Source: Tetmemena sp. SeJ-2015 | Lineage: Eukaryota; Ciliophora; Spirotrichea; Sporadotrichida; Oxytrichidae | Length of the DNA stretch: 64,000 nt | Assembly (NCBI GenBank): GCA_027382625.1 | Contig: JAJKFJ010021820.1 | Coordinates: 1 to 64,000, forward strand | Direction of reading: 5' to 3' | Shown: piece by piece, positions 45,460 to 56,807 of the stretch | How positions within the stretch are numbered: the stretch's first letter is position 1 | Layout: every line of letters starts with the position of its first letter | Notes under the pieces: model-generated | What the model was told of the DNA's origin: nothing | What the model saw: only the letters and a program-made list of their open reading frames with translations | Databases searched by the model: none | Program-made: the position numbers and the translations under genes

Positions 45460-45937
45460 TCAACTCTCTTCAATAACCTACGGCTTTATTTAATTCTTCT
45501 ATAAATTCAAAGATATCTCTCTTTGCATCTGTATGCTAATTAGAAGTGAATCAGCATCTTCACCACCTTCTGAATTCTCTTGGTCTAGTTGCTTTACTAT
45601 ATTGAGACAGTTCACATAGTAATCTTGGACTTAATCTCTGAAGGTTTAGTAGAAGTTTTCATCTTAGTTTAAAAAAAAGAGATAATTTAATATTTGATTA
45701 AGAGCGATTAAGGTTTCTCATAAAATCTTTCATCAAGCAAAAGCTCTAGCTTTAACTTTGGTTAAAGTTAGTTAGAATCTCAGTAACTTTCTTAGTGTTT
45801 GACTTTGTTTACTCTTAAAGTAAGTTTTGCACTTCCTCTTAATCAAGCAGTTTGAAATCCATTGTTTAAATAAGCTGGTCAAACTTCTATACTTGAGGTT
45901 AGGCTAAAAATTGATTCCTTTCTGTATAGTTATTCAT
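45460..45937 (-). CDS. Small helical protein, unknown
   Basis: Minus strand, ATG 45937 (MNNYTERNQFLAQPQVQKFD) to TGA 45462-45460, about 155 residues. It is Gln/Asn-rich and helical, with QTMDFKLLDQEEVQNLLQEQ and later FRDQVQDYYVNCLNIVKQLD and SLLISIQMQREISLNLQKN. A 10-bp IES at 45696-45705 must be removed to keep one frame. It ends 44 bp upstream of the OPA3-like ATG. I do not recognise a family; heptad-like spacing suggests coiled coil. Confidence 0.7.
45696..45705. other. 10-bp IES, pointer GATTAAG
   Basis: GATTAAG at 45696-45702 and 45706-45712, only three unique bases apart. Removal restores MRNLNQILNYLFFLNQDENF; without it the frame ends in TGA. Confidence 0.8.
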
Positions 45938-46059
45938 TTACGTGGCTTCTACAGTTTGGCTTTAAGTGGGTAAATAGTCTGTTTACTGAATATTTTGGTC
46001 ATAAATCCTTATGTAATTATTGCTGTCCTCTCTTTGTATATGCATCTAAGAATAGCTGT

Positions 46060-47240
46060 TGAACTTTTGCTCGTGTCGTTTAGATATGTTGATTTACTTC
46101 TGGGAATGCTTGTATATTAGGCTATTAGTGCATTTGTTGATTTTAATAAGATTCAATTGGCTGGATGCTTGTTTAGTCATACTAGGCTTCGATACTTTCT
46201 TTTCTTTACAGAAGAAGATTCTCCTACTCAGTATATTTATTTATGTCCATCCTTACCTGCGGATTGTAATTCATGTTTTTATTATTTTGATTTAGAGGAT
46301 GTTGGTAGTCATGCCAGTATAAGGAAATTAATGGGTCCTCTAATCTTACAAATGTTGATTGCTAGGAAATTATGCGTCTAGGGTGGGGTCGGTAGACTCA
46401 GTGTTAGATTTCTGAAAAATTAAGCCAGCTACTCCGGCTACCCAGTTATCTATATTGGATCATAATTCATCCCAACACTCGGACCCCTCTGATATTTTTT
46501 AATTGTGTAAAATGAATTGAAAATAATATATTGAGGGTACTGATTTTAATTTTGCCACCCAATTCCTTGATTTGGGGCTGCCAGATATTACGCTTATTCT
46601 CTGTTATTATTTTGATTATGGTAATTTTATTGATAAAGCTTTTCCTCTTATAGATTGAGTCCTCTTTGAGGGAATTCAGAACTCAGAGGTTTCTATTTCA
46701 TAGGGCACTCCTGAGGCTTTATTGGGTTGGCTTATTGATTCTGAACTCTACCTAATGTAGTGGGACAAGAACAAATATAAGAATTGTTTAAATCCACGCC
46801 ACCTTGATTTTGAATTTGCGAGAGGGACTGTGGACTTTGGTTTCCGATTTTTAATGATCTTTAGAAATTAACTTAGGCTGTTGGATTTTAGAATTATTAA
46901 CTGGTAGGTTGGTTTTACACATGCTACTATCCTTCATTATACTGTGCTAATTGTATCACTTCCGCATTTTGAGCTTTTTAAATAGCTTGATAAGGATCGA
47001 TTTATCTGAAATTATTGGTGGCTTATTGAGGGTGTTGAGTACTTTAATTCCTTGGATCTTATTAAGAAGAGTAAAAACTTTATATATTTTGGTGATTCAT
47101 GCTGTTATTATTTGCTACTTGAGCTTAAGGATAGTGAAATTTAGGCTAGAAAGGATTGGCATTATGGATATTCTATGGATTCAGATTTGCTGAAATTGGA
47201 ACACTCTATTGGTATTGGAACTATGGAGAAAAATAAAACT
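46060..47240 (+). CDS. T-rich ORF with five in-frame TGA codons
   Basis: Plus strand. From about 46350 to 47240 one frame (codon starts divisible by 3) reads continuously with strong coding character, for example SILDHNSSQHSDPSDIFQL, FNFATQFLDLGLPDITLILC, HLDFEFARGTVDFGFRFLM and FIYFGDSCCYYLLLELKDS. In this frame TAA/TAG occur about seven times and TGA five times (46356, 46413, 46518, 46656, 47007). Each TGA lies where Trp would fit. Upstream, 46070-46378 is open in another frame (FTEEDSPTQYIYLCPSLPAD). Base use is unlike its neighbours: T-rich coding strand, T-ending codons. It could be a decayed gene, a mobile element from elsewhere, or a gene read with a different code. No family recognised. 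Confidence 0.5.
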
Positions 47241-47422
47241 AGTTGCCGTTCATGTTTTAATTTAGCATTTATTATATCTTCAATTCATCTCTATATTTAA
47301 ACTGCATGTGGCTAAATGAAATAGGTTTTTATTTTATAAGTTTATATTTTATTACTTGAATAAACAGCTCAACTCCATTAATGTCATTTACATTACTTTA
47401 ATTTAATTGGACTATCTTTATT

Positions 47423-49864
47423 ATGAAATTTGGATTGTTAGAGAGTGGCAGCAGCAACTATGAATTATTTCAGAAGGCTCGTAGTTTGAAATATGAGTTG
47501 CGCAAACGACTCAGACTCCTTGACTTAGGTAAACATAAATTACTTCATGCTTTAAAGAGAGAACAGGTCTCATTGAGCCAAGTACCTTTGAACTAGAAGC
47601 GTACAAGATTGGCATGAATATAAACCAAAGGGAAATAGAAAAAATAAAAGAAGCTTTTCCCGACTTTAAAAAGAGCCACCTCATCAATTATGAAGCCTGC
47701 ATCAAGGCTCTTGTTTCATTTTTATTTCTGTTCCGTAACTTGGAGAGGGCAAAAACATGTAAGATTAGGAATTAAGGTAATATTATTCAGTAAGTGGATG
47801 GTTTAACTCCACAAATAAGACCACTCCCAGCTCAAAGATTAACTGAGTAAAGTAATTCAACAAAATCAAACACCCAGTGGAAGAAACTACAGTCATGCAA
47901 AGCTTCAATCCTACTCTCATAGCAATCAGTAAATGAATAGCACCATGTAAAATACCTAGCCATCTCTAAGTCAGAATTTAAGTGCGAGCACAGCTCTTCT
48001 TTTGAAACAGAAGCCTCCTATCTCGCAAAAGCCTAAAATAGTGCTCAGAAAACTCTCACAAAAAGCCATGGCTAAAATTCCGCATAACAGCTGCCCGATC
48101 TGAACAGTAACGATTTAGTTTTATTAAAAAGAGGAGTAAGCTAGATTAAAGTCAGAGAAGCAAGCTTAAGGTACTGTTAAACAGGTTAAGCAACTCTCAC
48201 ACCAAATCTCTGTCACTCACACAAAACGATTTCAAAAACAAGACCTTGATATCTAAGACTGATCTATCCCCAGTAAACTAATTAAGGGATTCTATTGATA
48301 ACTAGCATCGAGCTTGAATGTCTACTTTGAAGCTTTGAATGATAAGGATAAATAAACAGGCGACCACATTTTCAATAAAGTGGTTTAGAAGCGAGGATTG
48401 ACTGAATTAGACTCCTTTGTGGCTAAAGATATGTCTTGCGCTAGCAAGAATAGGAACATTTATAGGAATGTTTAAAACAAGATGTATATCAAAACTCTCA
48501 ATTTCAAGTAGTTTAATTCAGACTAAAGGGACCTCATCAGGCAATTAATCAGAAGTGACAAAGCTTAAATTAAGAACATGCTAGATCTAAAGCAAGCATT
48601 TCTTACAATGGATAGTGAAAACTCTGGCTACTTAGGCAGAGAAAAGTTTATGAGGTTAGTTCAGGATAGGAAACTCAGGATAAGTGAAGAAACTCTAATT
48701 TAGATTTTAGACTGTATAACTGTGACAGATGAGAACTTACAGAAAGATTAGCAAGCAGGAGATGATCAAATTTTACTAAGTTACTCTAAGCTAACTTCTT
48801 TGATCGAAATCTTCTTGCAGACTCCTTCAAGATCTCTCGGGCAAGCTCACAACTCTAAGAACGTAAAAGAAAGCATATAGTTCAAGGGAGATTTTGAGCC
48901 TTCGGATGATAAACTAGTTAAGTTAAAGAGGTACGTTCATTTCAGGATAGAAGAGAAATTCAGAGACTTCAGGCAGGCATTTAGAAGTATCGACACCAAT
49001 TTCGATGGACATTTAAGTTTCAAGGAATTTATTGAGGGCTTAGAAAAAATAGGAATCTGCTTTTCCTTGGAGGATTTTAGAAAGTTATTTGTCTCATTAG
49101 ACTATGATAACACGGAGGCTATCAATTTTAGCAAGTTCTGCCTTTTAAATACTGACTTATACTAGCCCAAGTAAAAGTTATTTTTAAGGAAGAGCAGAAT
49201 ATGAATTCTTTAATGTCCAGAAAGAAGCCACCACTCATACCCAATCAGGCTTAATCAGTTTAAATGGCGAGAGATAATTCATTCACTACCACTTTCGCAA
49301 ATGGAACTACTCCTAAAAACAAAGATATTATCACCAGATTTGATATAATTAAAGTATAATTTTAAGGTAATTTTTCCCCTAAATAACAGCTTCGCATCAG
49401 ATATTTAATCATTAGGTAAATCAGAGAGTATTTTGAAATTAAGAAGATCCATAATTTTACCTTCTCGTTAAGATAGGTCTTTCAGCTACGGCTCTACTAA
49501 CTCGTAAGTAATTTTATTTCTTTAAATATTTTTTAGATTCAATCACGATATGACTGCTCTGATGTGCAATGCATATAAGGAGGAGATAGGCTACAATTTT
49601 AAAATTAGGAGAGCTTATAAATATCAAAAGACTTCTATAACTCCACTAAATAGGACACCTATCAAACTCAATAAGCATCATTAAGTTCCACTCTATTAAA
49701 AACTTAGAGAAGAGGCAATCAGAAAGAAATATCTTAATTTCATCAATTCACAAGGAACTATCAAGTTAAAGATAAGAAGCTAGAGTCTAGAGAATAAGAT
49801 TTAAGAAGAGGTTCAAAAAACATAAGAAATGAACAAATTGAAAGAATTATTAATCAAGATTTGA
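47423..49864 (+). CDS. EF-hand calcium-binding protein
   Basis: Plus strand, ATG 47423 (MKFGLLESGSSNYELFQKAR) to TGA 49862-49864. The clearest part is at about 48940-49150: FRQAFRSIDTNFDGHLSFKEF, a canonical EF-hand loop (D-T-N-F-D-G-H-L-S-F-K-E), followed by LDYDNTEAINFSKF as its partner. Weaker EF-like helices lie at 48575-48700 (FLTMDSENSGYLGREKFMRL) and 48330-48410. The central part is low complexity and the C-terminus basic (KLREEAIRKKYLNFINSQG). GTAA...AG introns are visible at about 47523-47551, 49364-49388 and 49504-49543. One-base frame changes near 48320 and 49190 remain. Multi-EF-hand proteins of this size are common in ciliates as Ca2+ sensors of the cortex or cilia. Confidence 0.75.
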
Positions 49865-49973
49865 TCATGAAAGTATAGTTCATTGTTTGAGAATAATCCA
49901 TGAATCTGAGATTCTTTAACGAAATTATATAAGACTCTTCTTATAGTTACAAGTTAGCTAAACTTAGTTTCCT

Positions 49974-50740
49974 TCAGTGTTTCTTGTGATAGAGATGAGG
50001 ACACTGCTCCTCTTTGCTGGTGAGAGGAACGTATCTCACTCCAAACATATGCTTCTTATAAATTTGGCCTTCTTAATCTTTTCTGATGAGCATTATTTGC
50101 TGGTCGCCATCACCTCCCACTGGAATTACCATTTTTCCGCCAGGTGCCAATTGTTCTATTAGAGCCTTTGGAACTTTCTCAGGGGCTAAGAAAATTTGAG
50201 TCAATCCAAAATTATTCTTACCTGCTCCTACATGGATTGCATTATAGGGAGCATACTTCTGATATCCCTCTCTTCCATCAGCACATACCACTTCGATGTC
50301 TTTATTCAACACCTCCTGGCTGTAGCTTTTATAGAGATTATCTAGAGATAGCTACTTCAGCTGCTCTATATGCTCAACTCCAACAACTTTCCCTTGCTTT
50401 CCCATCATCTCCCAAAAAGCAGCCAACAAATAACCACTTCCACAACCCACGTCTAAAACCCTTGCTCCAGGAAAAAGTTAGTCTTGGAGTAATTCCTATA
50501 TCTTTTAAGTTAGGTGAAAATTACCAAAGCATAAGCATGCATATGAGGAGCAGATATCGTTGCTCCATAGTTAATCGACTAAGGGGAATCTTCATAAGCT
50601 CTTGAAGTTGGACAGAAATCAAATCTATCCACTTATTTCATTGCCTTAGCTATTCTCTCACTGTTTATTACTCCTTTAGTCATGAGAGAATCTACCAAAT
50701 AGTGCAAGTGTTACTTTCTCATTTCTGATCCACTTTGCAT
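49974..50740 (-). CDS. Protein-L-isoaspartate O-methyltransferase
   Basis: Minus strand, ATG 50740 ([20 protein letters not shown]) to TGA 49976-49974, about 240 residues after removing a 23-nt GTAATT...AAAG intron near 50500. It shows the SAM-binding motif [15 protein letters not shown], the post-I block [30 protein letters not shown] and the C-terminal [18 protein letters not shown], all diagnostic of PIMT (PCMT). The upstream [20 protein letters not shown] matches the substrate-contacting ISAPHMHA segment. The enzyme repairs isoaspartyl residues in aged proteins. The length is normal. Confidence 0.95.
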
Positions 50741-50822
50741 TTTAAATTAACAATTAATAATCTAAATCAATAAATTCTCAAAATTTTAAGTCAATATTAA
50801 CTCAAGATTATCATCTTCAACT

Positions 50823-51137
50823 TCATAACTTTGGGTTAAATTGAGCCTTTTCTGCTTTGAGTTTTTTCTGAGCGATCTTAAGTTCTTTAAATTTTTAAAT
50901 CTTATCTTCACCAACTCCAAACTTGAGCAAAGTGCTCCATCCATTTTTCTCTTCCTCCGTGTTTAAGATTTTAGCTGATGAATACTTAGGATCAAAGACA
51001 TTCATCACTTCAAAGTCGCCCTTAATGTTCTTAGTTACAAGACCAGTCTCTGAGTTGAATTTTTAAGTAGCAACATTTTCAATAGATTCAACCACTTCAA
51101 CAGGTCCATACTTCTGAGCTATGTCTTTTACAGTCAT
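50823..51137 (-). CDS. Small acidic/basic protein, unknown
   Basis: Minus strand, ATG 51137 (MTVKDIAQKYGPVEVVESIE) to TGA 50825-50823, about 104 residues, uninterrupted. It contains DFEVMNVFDPKYSSAKILN and a helical Lys-rich C-terminus (FKELKIAQKKLKAEKAQFN). The stop of the preceding AMACR-like gene overlaps its leader by only a few bases (51142), so it could also be a displaced C-terminal part of that gene. No family recognised. Confidence 0.65.
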
Positions 51138-51141
51138 CTTT

Positions 51142-52013
51142 TCAAAAACAAGTTATTAACAAATAAATTTAGAGAATTTAAAGATTTCTATTTTTAATAA
51201 ATGAATAGTAGAGATCTTGATGCTTATGAGACTCAGCCGATTCATCTGAAGTATAGTATTGGAGTTTAGCATCATCATGGATCTTAGTACCTGGCTTTAG
51301 TACGAAGCATATTCCCTCTTGATCTCTATAGACAGATTCATGTGGCCTAGTAAAGCTAGTATACAAAGCTGTGTTCTTATTCTTCGATTTGTCTCTGTTG
51401 GTTAGTCTGACTGTTTCAAGGAGGGTCAGTTAACTTAAATAGGCCGTTGAGTGAGTCATAGAACAATCAAGAGTTGTGTGAGGCTTTCTCACGTACAAGG
51501 CTTGCAGAATCAGGTTGTAAGTATAAAGTGATCCAGCAGAAAAGTCTGCAAGAATATTAGCAGGGAAGGTAGGAGCATTATTTCTAGCAGTTCTTTTGAA
51601 TTTGCTAAGGACTCCCGATACGGCTAAATAGTTCATATCATGCCCAGCCAGATTTCTAAACTTTGATTCTCCCTAACCGTATCCAGTGAGTCTTGCATAA
51701 ACAACCTTATTATTAATATCATGATCACATCTGGAGATAAGCCTAGTTTCTCCATGACTCCAGGTCTAAATGACTCCATAACAATATCTACATGAGGGAT
51801 TACATCTTGGATTAGAAATGCTCTGTCTCTATCCTTCTTAAGATTAAGATTCATTACAGTCTTGCCCCTTGACATATACATCTGCTTCATTCCATTTTCC
51901 TTGGTTGGTCTAATAACAACTACGTCAGCTCCTTAGTCAGCTAGCATTTAGCCTGTGAATTGAAGAGGGGGCATAGCCTCAAACTCTAGCACTCTTAGTC
52001 CTTTCAATGCCAT
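51142..52013 (-). CDS. AMACR-like CoA-transferase family III protein, C-terminally short
   Basis: Minus strand, ATG 52013 (MALKGLRVLEFEAMPPLQFT). Family blocks follow in order: GADVVVIRPTKENG, MSRGKTVMNLNLKKDRDRA, HVDIVMESFRPGVMEKLGLS, then ARLTGYGQGE and LAGHDMNYLAVSGVLSKF with the catalytic His-Asp pair (GHD), and ILADFSAGSLY. The first 200 residues are convincing alpha-methylacyl-CoA racemase, which epimerises branched acyl-CoA in mitochondria or peroxisomes. Beyond THSTAYLS similarity fades, and the frame ends at about 290 residues against the usual ~380. A one-base frameshift lies near 51720. The missing end may be on another segment or lost. Confidence 0.8.
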
Positions 52014-52065
52014 TTAATTATTTAATATTATCACTTTAATAAACTCTTATTGAAATAAACTATCT

Positions 52066-53520
52066 TCACTGAGACTTCTAAGCCTCCTCAAGCAACTCAA
52101 TTACATATTAAATGGTTTTTACGTTTGAGCTGAATTCATTTTCATTAGCTTTTTCACCTGTCTCTTGGTTAGGAAGCTCAAACTCAAACTAAGATTCACT
52201 CTTTTTTGTGAAACCAATATTCTCTAGAAAACTCTCGAAGTTTCCTGGGGCGTTTTCATTGATCTTTTTGAAAATTCCATTCGAAGTGTTAATTTTATTG
52301 GTCAGTTTGCTCTTTTCCAAATCTGAAATGATAGTTTTTAAAGGATGCTGAACTAATCTGAGTTGCGTCTTTTGCCTCTCAGCATCTGGTTGCTTAGATT
52401 ATAGAAATATTAAATAATTTGAACTCGGCTACATATGTTCTCAGTTTATCCTTTTGTTCTTCGGACAGCTCATTTTCTAAGAACTTAGGACCCTTGGGAA
52501 TTACTTTCTCAGCCTCCTTTTCCTCTTCTTCTGAAACTTCAACCTATGCAGCTTGCTTAACTTCCTCGACTTATGATTTAGCATCCTCTGCGAAGCTAAC
52601 TTTTTGAGATTTCAATGTACTAACAACAGACTTGTTAAATTCCTTGATTTCTCTCAACAACTAAGTATTGCTTTCATTGGTATCTTTTATGTTCTGCTTC
52701 AAATCTCTAAGTTCTCTAGCATCTCTAACTTCATTTAATCCAAATCATCTTTTATAGGCTCTCTTTCATTCTGATGATCATCTCCAGGTTGGAACATGCT
52801 AACGCCTCTCTTGTAAGAGTGGTTTTAGAGTTGGGATGGATTGCTAACTTAGTTTGCTCTAACTTTCAAAGAGAGAGCCTTTTATTTAGCTTCTCCAACA
52901 AGTTTTCCATTTTCGAGAGACTCTAACTTATCATTCATTAACTTCTCTATTTCATCTCTGCTTACTACTTAGTTTTTCTAATCTCAATTATTTGCAAGAT
53001 AAGACTTACAAGTTAATCGTTCTCGAGTTCAAGTGCCCTTATTCTCTCATGACTCTCTTTCAGAGTTGTTGCTAATCTATCCTTGATTTCCTCTCTTAGG
53101 TTCTTTTCCTGTTTATCTTTGATGTTATCGAGAACATATGTGACTCCTAAAGTCGTAAGAACTGCAACTGAAGCCACATTTATTGTCTGGAGCAGAATAG
53201 ATCCTTACTGTCCAATTCTTCTCTCAGCATTTGGACTGTGTTTAACCATTCCATGATTATGAGGGTGGAATGAAGCAGGAGAAACCTCAGGAGTATTTCC
53301 ATTACTGCTTAAAGTGGATAGTCCAGATTTCTTTAAGTCCTCATATCTCTTTAGTACTTCTGATATTTCTTCCTCACTTAACTTTCCCTCCAGAAATTTC
53401 TTCTTCTCCTCAAAGCTTATGTCCTTCACTATATTTAGAATGATTTTAAATTGCAAACTTACGCTTTTCTTCATTCTTATGGAGAAATGCAAGTGCCTGC
53501 TTGATTTAATCCTCTCTCAT
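52066..53520 (-). CDS. PEX14: Peroxin-14 with a PUB-like C-terminal domain
   Basis: Minus strand, ATG 53520 (MREDQIKQALAFLHKNEEKR). After a 35-nt intron it continues FEEKKKFLEGKLSEEEISEV: the N-terminal Pex14 domain that binds PEX5/PEX19. A transmembrane stretch follows (LLQTINVASVAVLTTLGVTY), then coiled coil (LREEIKDRLATTLKESHERI) with a second intron near 52960-52992. The C-terminus reads KKINENAPGNFESFLENIGF and FEFELP, which resembles a PUB/PUG domain and is not part of animal or yeast Pex14. PEX14 is the docking component of the peroxisomal import channel. There is an IES at 52398-52416 and a frame change near 52715. Stop TGA 52068-52066. Confidence 0.85.
52398..52416. other. 19-bp IES, pointer ATT (AAT on coding strand)
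   Basis: ATT at 52398-52400 and 52417-52419 bounds an A/T-only insert. Removal joins YVAEFK to SKQPDAERQKTQLRLV in frame. Confidence 0.75.
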
Positions 53521-53660
53521 TATAGATCAATTATTAGTTATATTGTCTATAATTTAAAGTCGCAATTGTGTATTTCTATGACGTGTGATGAGTAGAAACT
53601 TTCTTTTTATGTATATAAGTTTGATGTGAACGTTAAGTGGAAATATTTAAAATATTGAAA

Positions 53661-56011
53661 ATGAGTAACTTCGTATTTAATGTGCAGAGCCCCTCTATTT
53701 CTATTTCTCACTACCAAAGTAGTAATTACCATCACAATTCAGATAAGTCAGAAGAGCAACATCGTCCCTTCAATTTCAATCCTAACTCTCTCTATTGTAT
53801 TTAACTTAAGCTAGACTGAGGACTAATGAAACAACTAAACTTTAAATCTGAATGAGGAAAATAACTTCCAGAGTGTTCCATGGATCTAGTAGAAGGCGAC
53901 TCATCATAGAATGCAAACTAATCTTAATGATTACAACTCACCAGAGCTTATTTAATACTCTGCCTCACAACCAAGACTGAGGAATGATCAATAATCTTCT
54001 TAGAAAATTAAGATTCACAACAATACTACACAAAGAAAAGTCCATTTTTAAGACTCTTAAAACTATGATGATGGAATTCCTCAACATGAAAACTAAAATT
54101 AGGAATTATAAGCTGGTTATGATGAAATGATATTGCTATAATATTTTGAGGCCAACCCTCAATTGTATGAGCAATTTATATAAGGAAATATTGATATATA
54201 GCAACTTCTAGAATTTTAAAATTCTAATGAGGAACTCATGTAACACGAAAATGATTATGTTGAGCGAAGTCTTTTGGAAAGTGAAACAAAGGATCAAAGA
54301 AGGGCTGGATTGGTAAAAACGAAGAGTTATAAAAATTGGAAACAGGAAAATGTAGTAGACAGTTTAATTCTCTAGGAAAACTCAGCTATGTTTAACAATT
54401 TAGTTGCTTCTAAATTTCATGAGGACTTCAAAAATAGTCACAATCAATAAACGAACACTTAAAAATAATGCTCACCCTCTATAAGATTATCTCCTAAGAA
54501 TTTGTACACTAAATACTACGAAGGAGGCAGTATTTACACAGAATCAAACTTAAAGCAGTCATCAGGCCCTCTAATTAACAATATCTCAACAATATAAAAG
54601 CCACCTTAGCATCCAAATCATAACTCAAAGGCCTCTGTGAATGTTGCAGACTTCGAGCTTCATAGCAAGAACAATCATTTTGAGAACTAAAGAAGAAGGA
54701 AACTATCGCAATTCAAAAATCTGTCCCAAATTTCTAATGTCTTTCCCTCTCCAGGAGGAGCAAGCTATAACCAACCTTAGAATAAAAGAGATACTCCTTC
54801 GAAAGAAGAGAGCAAACTTCTTTAGCAATTCTTCATTTTTAGATGTCTTTTTATTTGCAATAAGTTTTAGCTCTAACTAGCTTGATTGAAAAGCTAAACG
54901 AAAACTAAAGCAATAAGCTCTAGTAAATTGAATCTACTTTTAAGACAATGTAGAGTAGCTTTAAAGAAGAGATTGAGAGGCTGAGGTATAAGCTTGCATA
55001 GCAATCTCACTCCGAGAATTGCACTCTAACTGATAAGTCTTGTATATAGTGTTCTAGTAAAAATGGAAAGAGCTAGCTAATTATGACTCCTCATAATTAG
55101 AATCCTAACATTTCCAATCCAGTTACTATAATTAAATATAATTGAACATACTTTAACTTTCGTTATAACTTTAAGCAGAATGATGGATCATCTAAGGTGT
55201 AATCTAGCTCTTAGAACTAATAATTGAGCCAGAGAACTCCAAATTAGAGTCATTAACTAAACTAAAGATAATATTTTTAAAGGATGAATGTATTATAAAG
55301 TATTTATTTGATTTGAGTCTTTCTTAAAACTCTAAGACCCCCGTCACCAATATTAGGACAGATTATTCAAAGCCATTTTCTAATTAACAGATTTAAAAAG
55401 GCAGGAATATTAACAATCTAGCCAAGCAAAAGGCTTATGATTAAGAGGATAGTCTTGATAAAGAAAATATGGATACCAACATTTTCATTAAGAGCATCTC
55501 CAAATCAAATCAGATTGAGTTAAGTGATATCAAAACTGAAATATTATTTATAGTCGAGCCAGTTTCTTCGCTCAAAATATTACTTTCATTTTTTATAAGC
55601 AAGAAAAAGAAAAAGAAGAAGACTATTGAAACCAGAAAATAATTGAATAAAACTCAATTCTAAAACCCCTTTAAAGATGACCTTATAATTCTAAGCTCGA
55701 ACAATAAGTACGCGGGGCTTCACACCACGGACTCACAAGATAATTAAGTTTATCAGACTGAGGTGGATGAGCAGCGCATTTAGTTCTTAACAGAGGAGGA
55801 AGAAAATTCTAAAATTGGCAGAGATTTCGAAAAAGGAGTTGGAAGCTATGAGCAAGAAACTTTTAACAAAAATTAAGGGTAAGAATTTTCCCATTAAGTC
55901 CAAGCTCCTTCCAATCAGCAATTAAGAATAAACTATTTTTAAAATTAATATGGTTTATTAAGAAAGAAGGATACTGATAAAAATAATTCTTGTAAATGTA
56001 TAGTATTTTGA
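53661..56011 (+). CDS. Gln/Asn-rich protein, unknown
   Basis: Plus strand, ATG 53661 (MSNFVFNVQSPSISISHYQS) to TGA 56009-56011, about 770 residues. It is mostly low complexity and rich in Gln, Asn and Ser, with a short coiled coil (NKLQQIESTFKTMQSSFKEE, about 54900-54980), a Cys pair (CTLTDKSCIQCSSK) and an acidic C-terminal part (TEVDEQRIQFLTEEEENSK). Several frame changes occur. One is a 12-bp IES (53822-53833); others at about 53800, 54850, 55150 and 55290 are unexplained. No family is recognised. It shares a divergent 140-bp spacer with PEX14. Confidence 0.65.
53822..53833. other. 12-bp IES, pointer ACTAA, containing a TGA
   Basis: ACTAA at 53822-53826 and 53834-53838. The insert keeps the frame but contains the stop TGA at 53827-53829. 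Removal gives TEDQTLNLNEENNFQSVPW. Confidence 0.75.
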
Positions 56012-56050
56012 TAACTGTGAATATAAATTAATATTTGAAATGATTAACTA

Positions 56051-56400
56051 TCAAGTAGTCTAAGCTTAATTAAAGTCTTTAATATCTACAATGTTATCAT
56101 CTATAATGTCAAAGCATAGTGGACATTCTATAAAGGTTTGAAGAATATTGGCTCTTTGGCTTAGGTTGTTGAGGCATGATGGACATAACAACTAGCTAAA
56201 TTTACATGATTGTCCATTCGTTTTAGTATGAGTTAAACTCCTCTCTTCAATAAATTAAAATAAAATATGTTTTAATAAACTGCTGAGAGCAAGTCTAACA
56301 AATTTTCAAGTTCAAAAGCTCTTTGCAAATAAAAATTAATGAGCAAATTAGCGCCTGCTGTAATAAGTGCTCAATCAGTTTCGTATTCAGGCTAATTAGA
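56051..56400 (-). CDS. Zinc-finger (RING-like) protein fragment
   Basis: Minus strand, ending at TGA 56053-56051. It encodes SCKFSQLLCPSCLNNLSQRA and, about 15 residues later, ECPLCFDIIDDNIVDIKDFN: two CPxC pairs plus other Cys, spaced like one half of a RING or related treble-clef finger. An upstream helical stretch (RAFELENLLDLLSAVY) is in another frame across an AT-rich gap, probably an IES. The N-terminus and start are not found. Such fingers are often E3-ligase or scaffold parts; the function cannot be fixed from this fragment. Confidence 0.5.
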
Positions 56401-56807
56401 AAATATAATAAGAAGCTTTTTAAATCTTAATTTTTAACATTTAATTAATTTTTTAAAAAATAATAATTTTGAGGATTAATTTTTCCTTAAATTTCTAATT
56501 AATTTTATATACACTTGTTTATGTTAAAATAATAAATTTATGGGGACATCGTATAGATTTAATTAAGTGTCTTCTTAAAAATTGTTTTGTATACACTGGA
56601 AATCTATATTAAAATGGGAATGCACTATAAATTAGTGTTAATTATTTCCTATTTTATATTATACTCAATCACTCTTTATATAAAAAAATACTTTAAAGCA
56701 TTTTTTAATTTTATAAACCATTTATGGCATAAAATATAGTAAAAATAATACTTAGAATAATTGAAAACTTAGGTCAAGAATGTTGGAAAAGCTGAAAGAT
56801 CAACATT
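56401..56807. other. AT-rich spacer
   Basis: Very AT-rich, with no gene or repeat seen. Confidence 0.6.

Noticed and set aside
46060..47240. Mitochondrial DNA insertion explaining TGA as Trp
   Set aside because: TAA and TAG also occur as sense codons in the same frame, which does not fit a ciliate mitochondrial code, and no mitochondrial protein was recognised.
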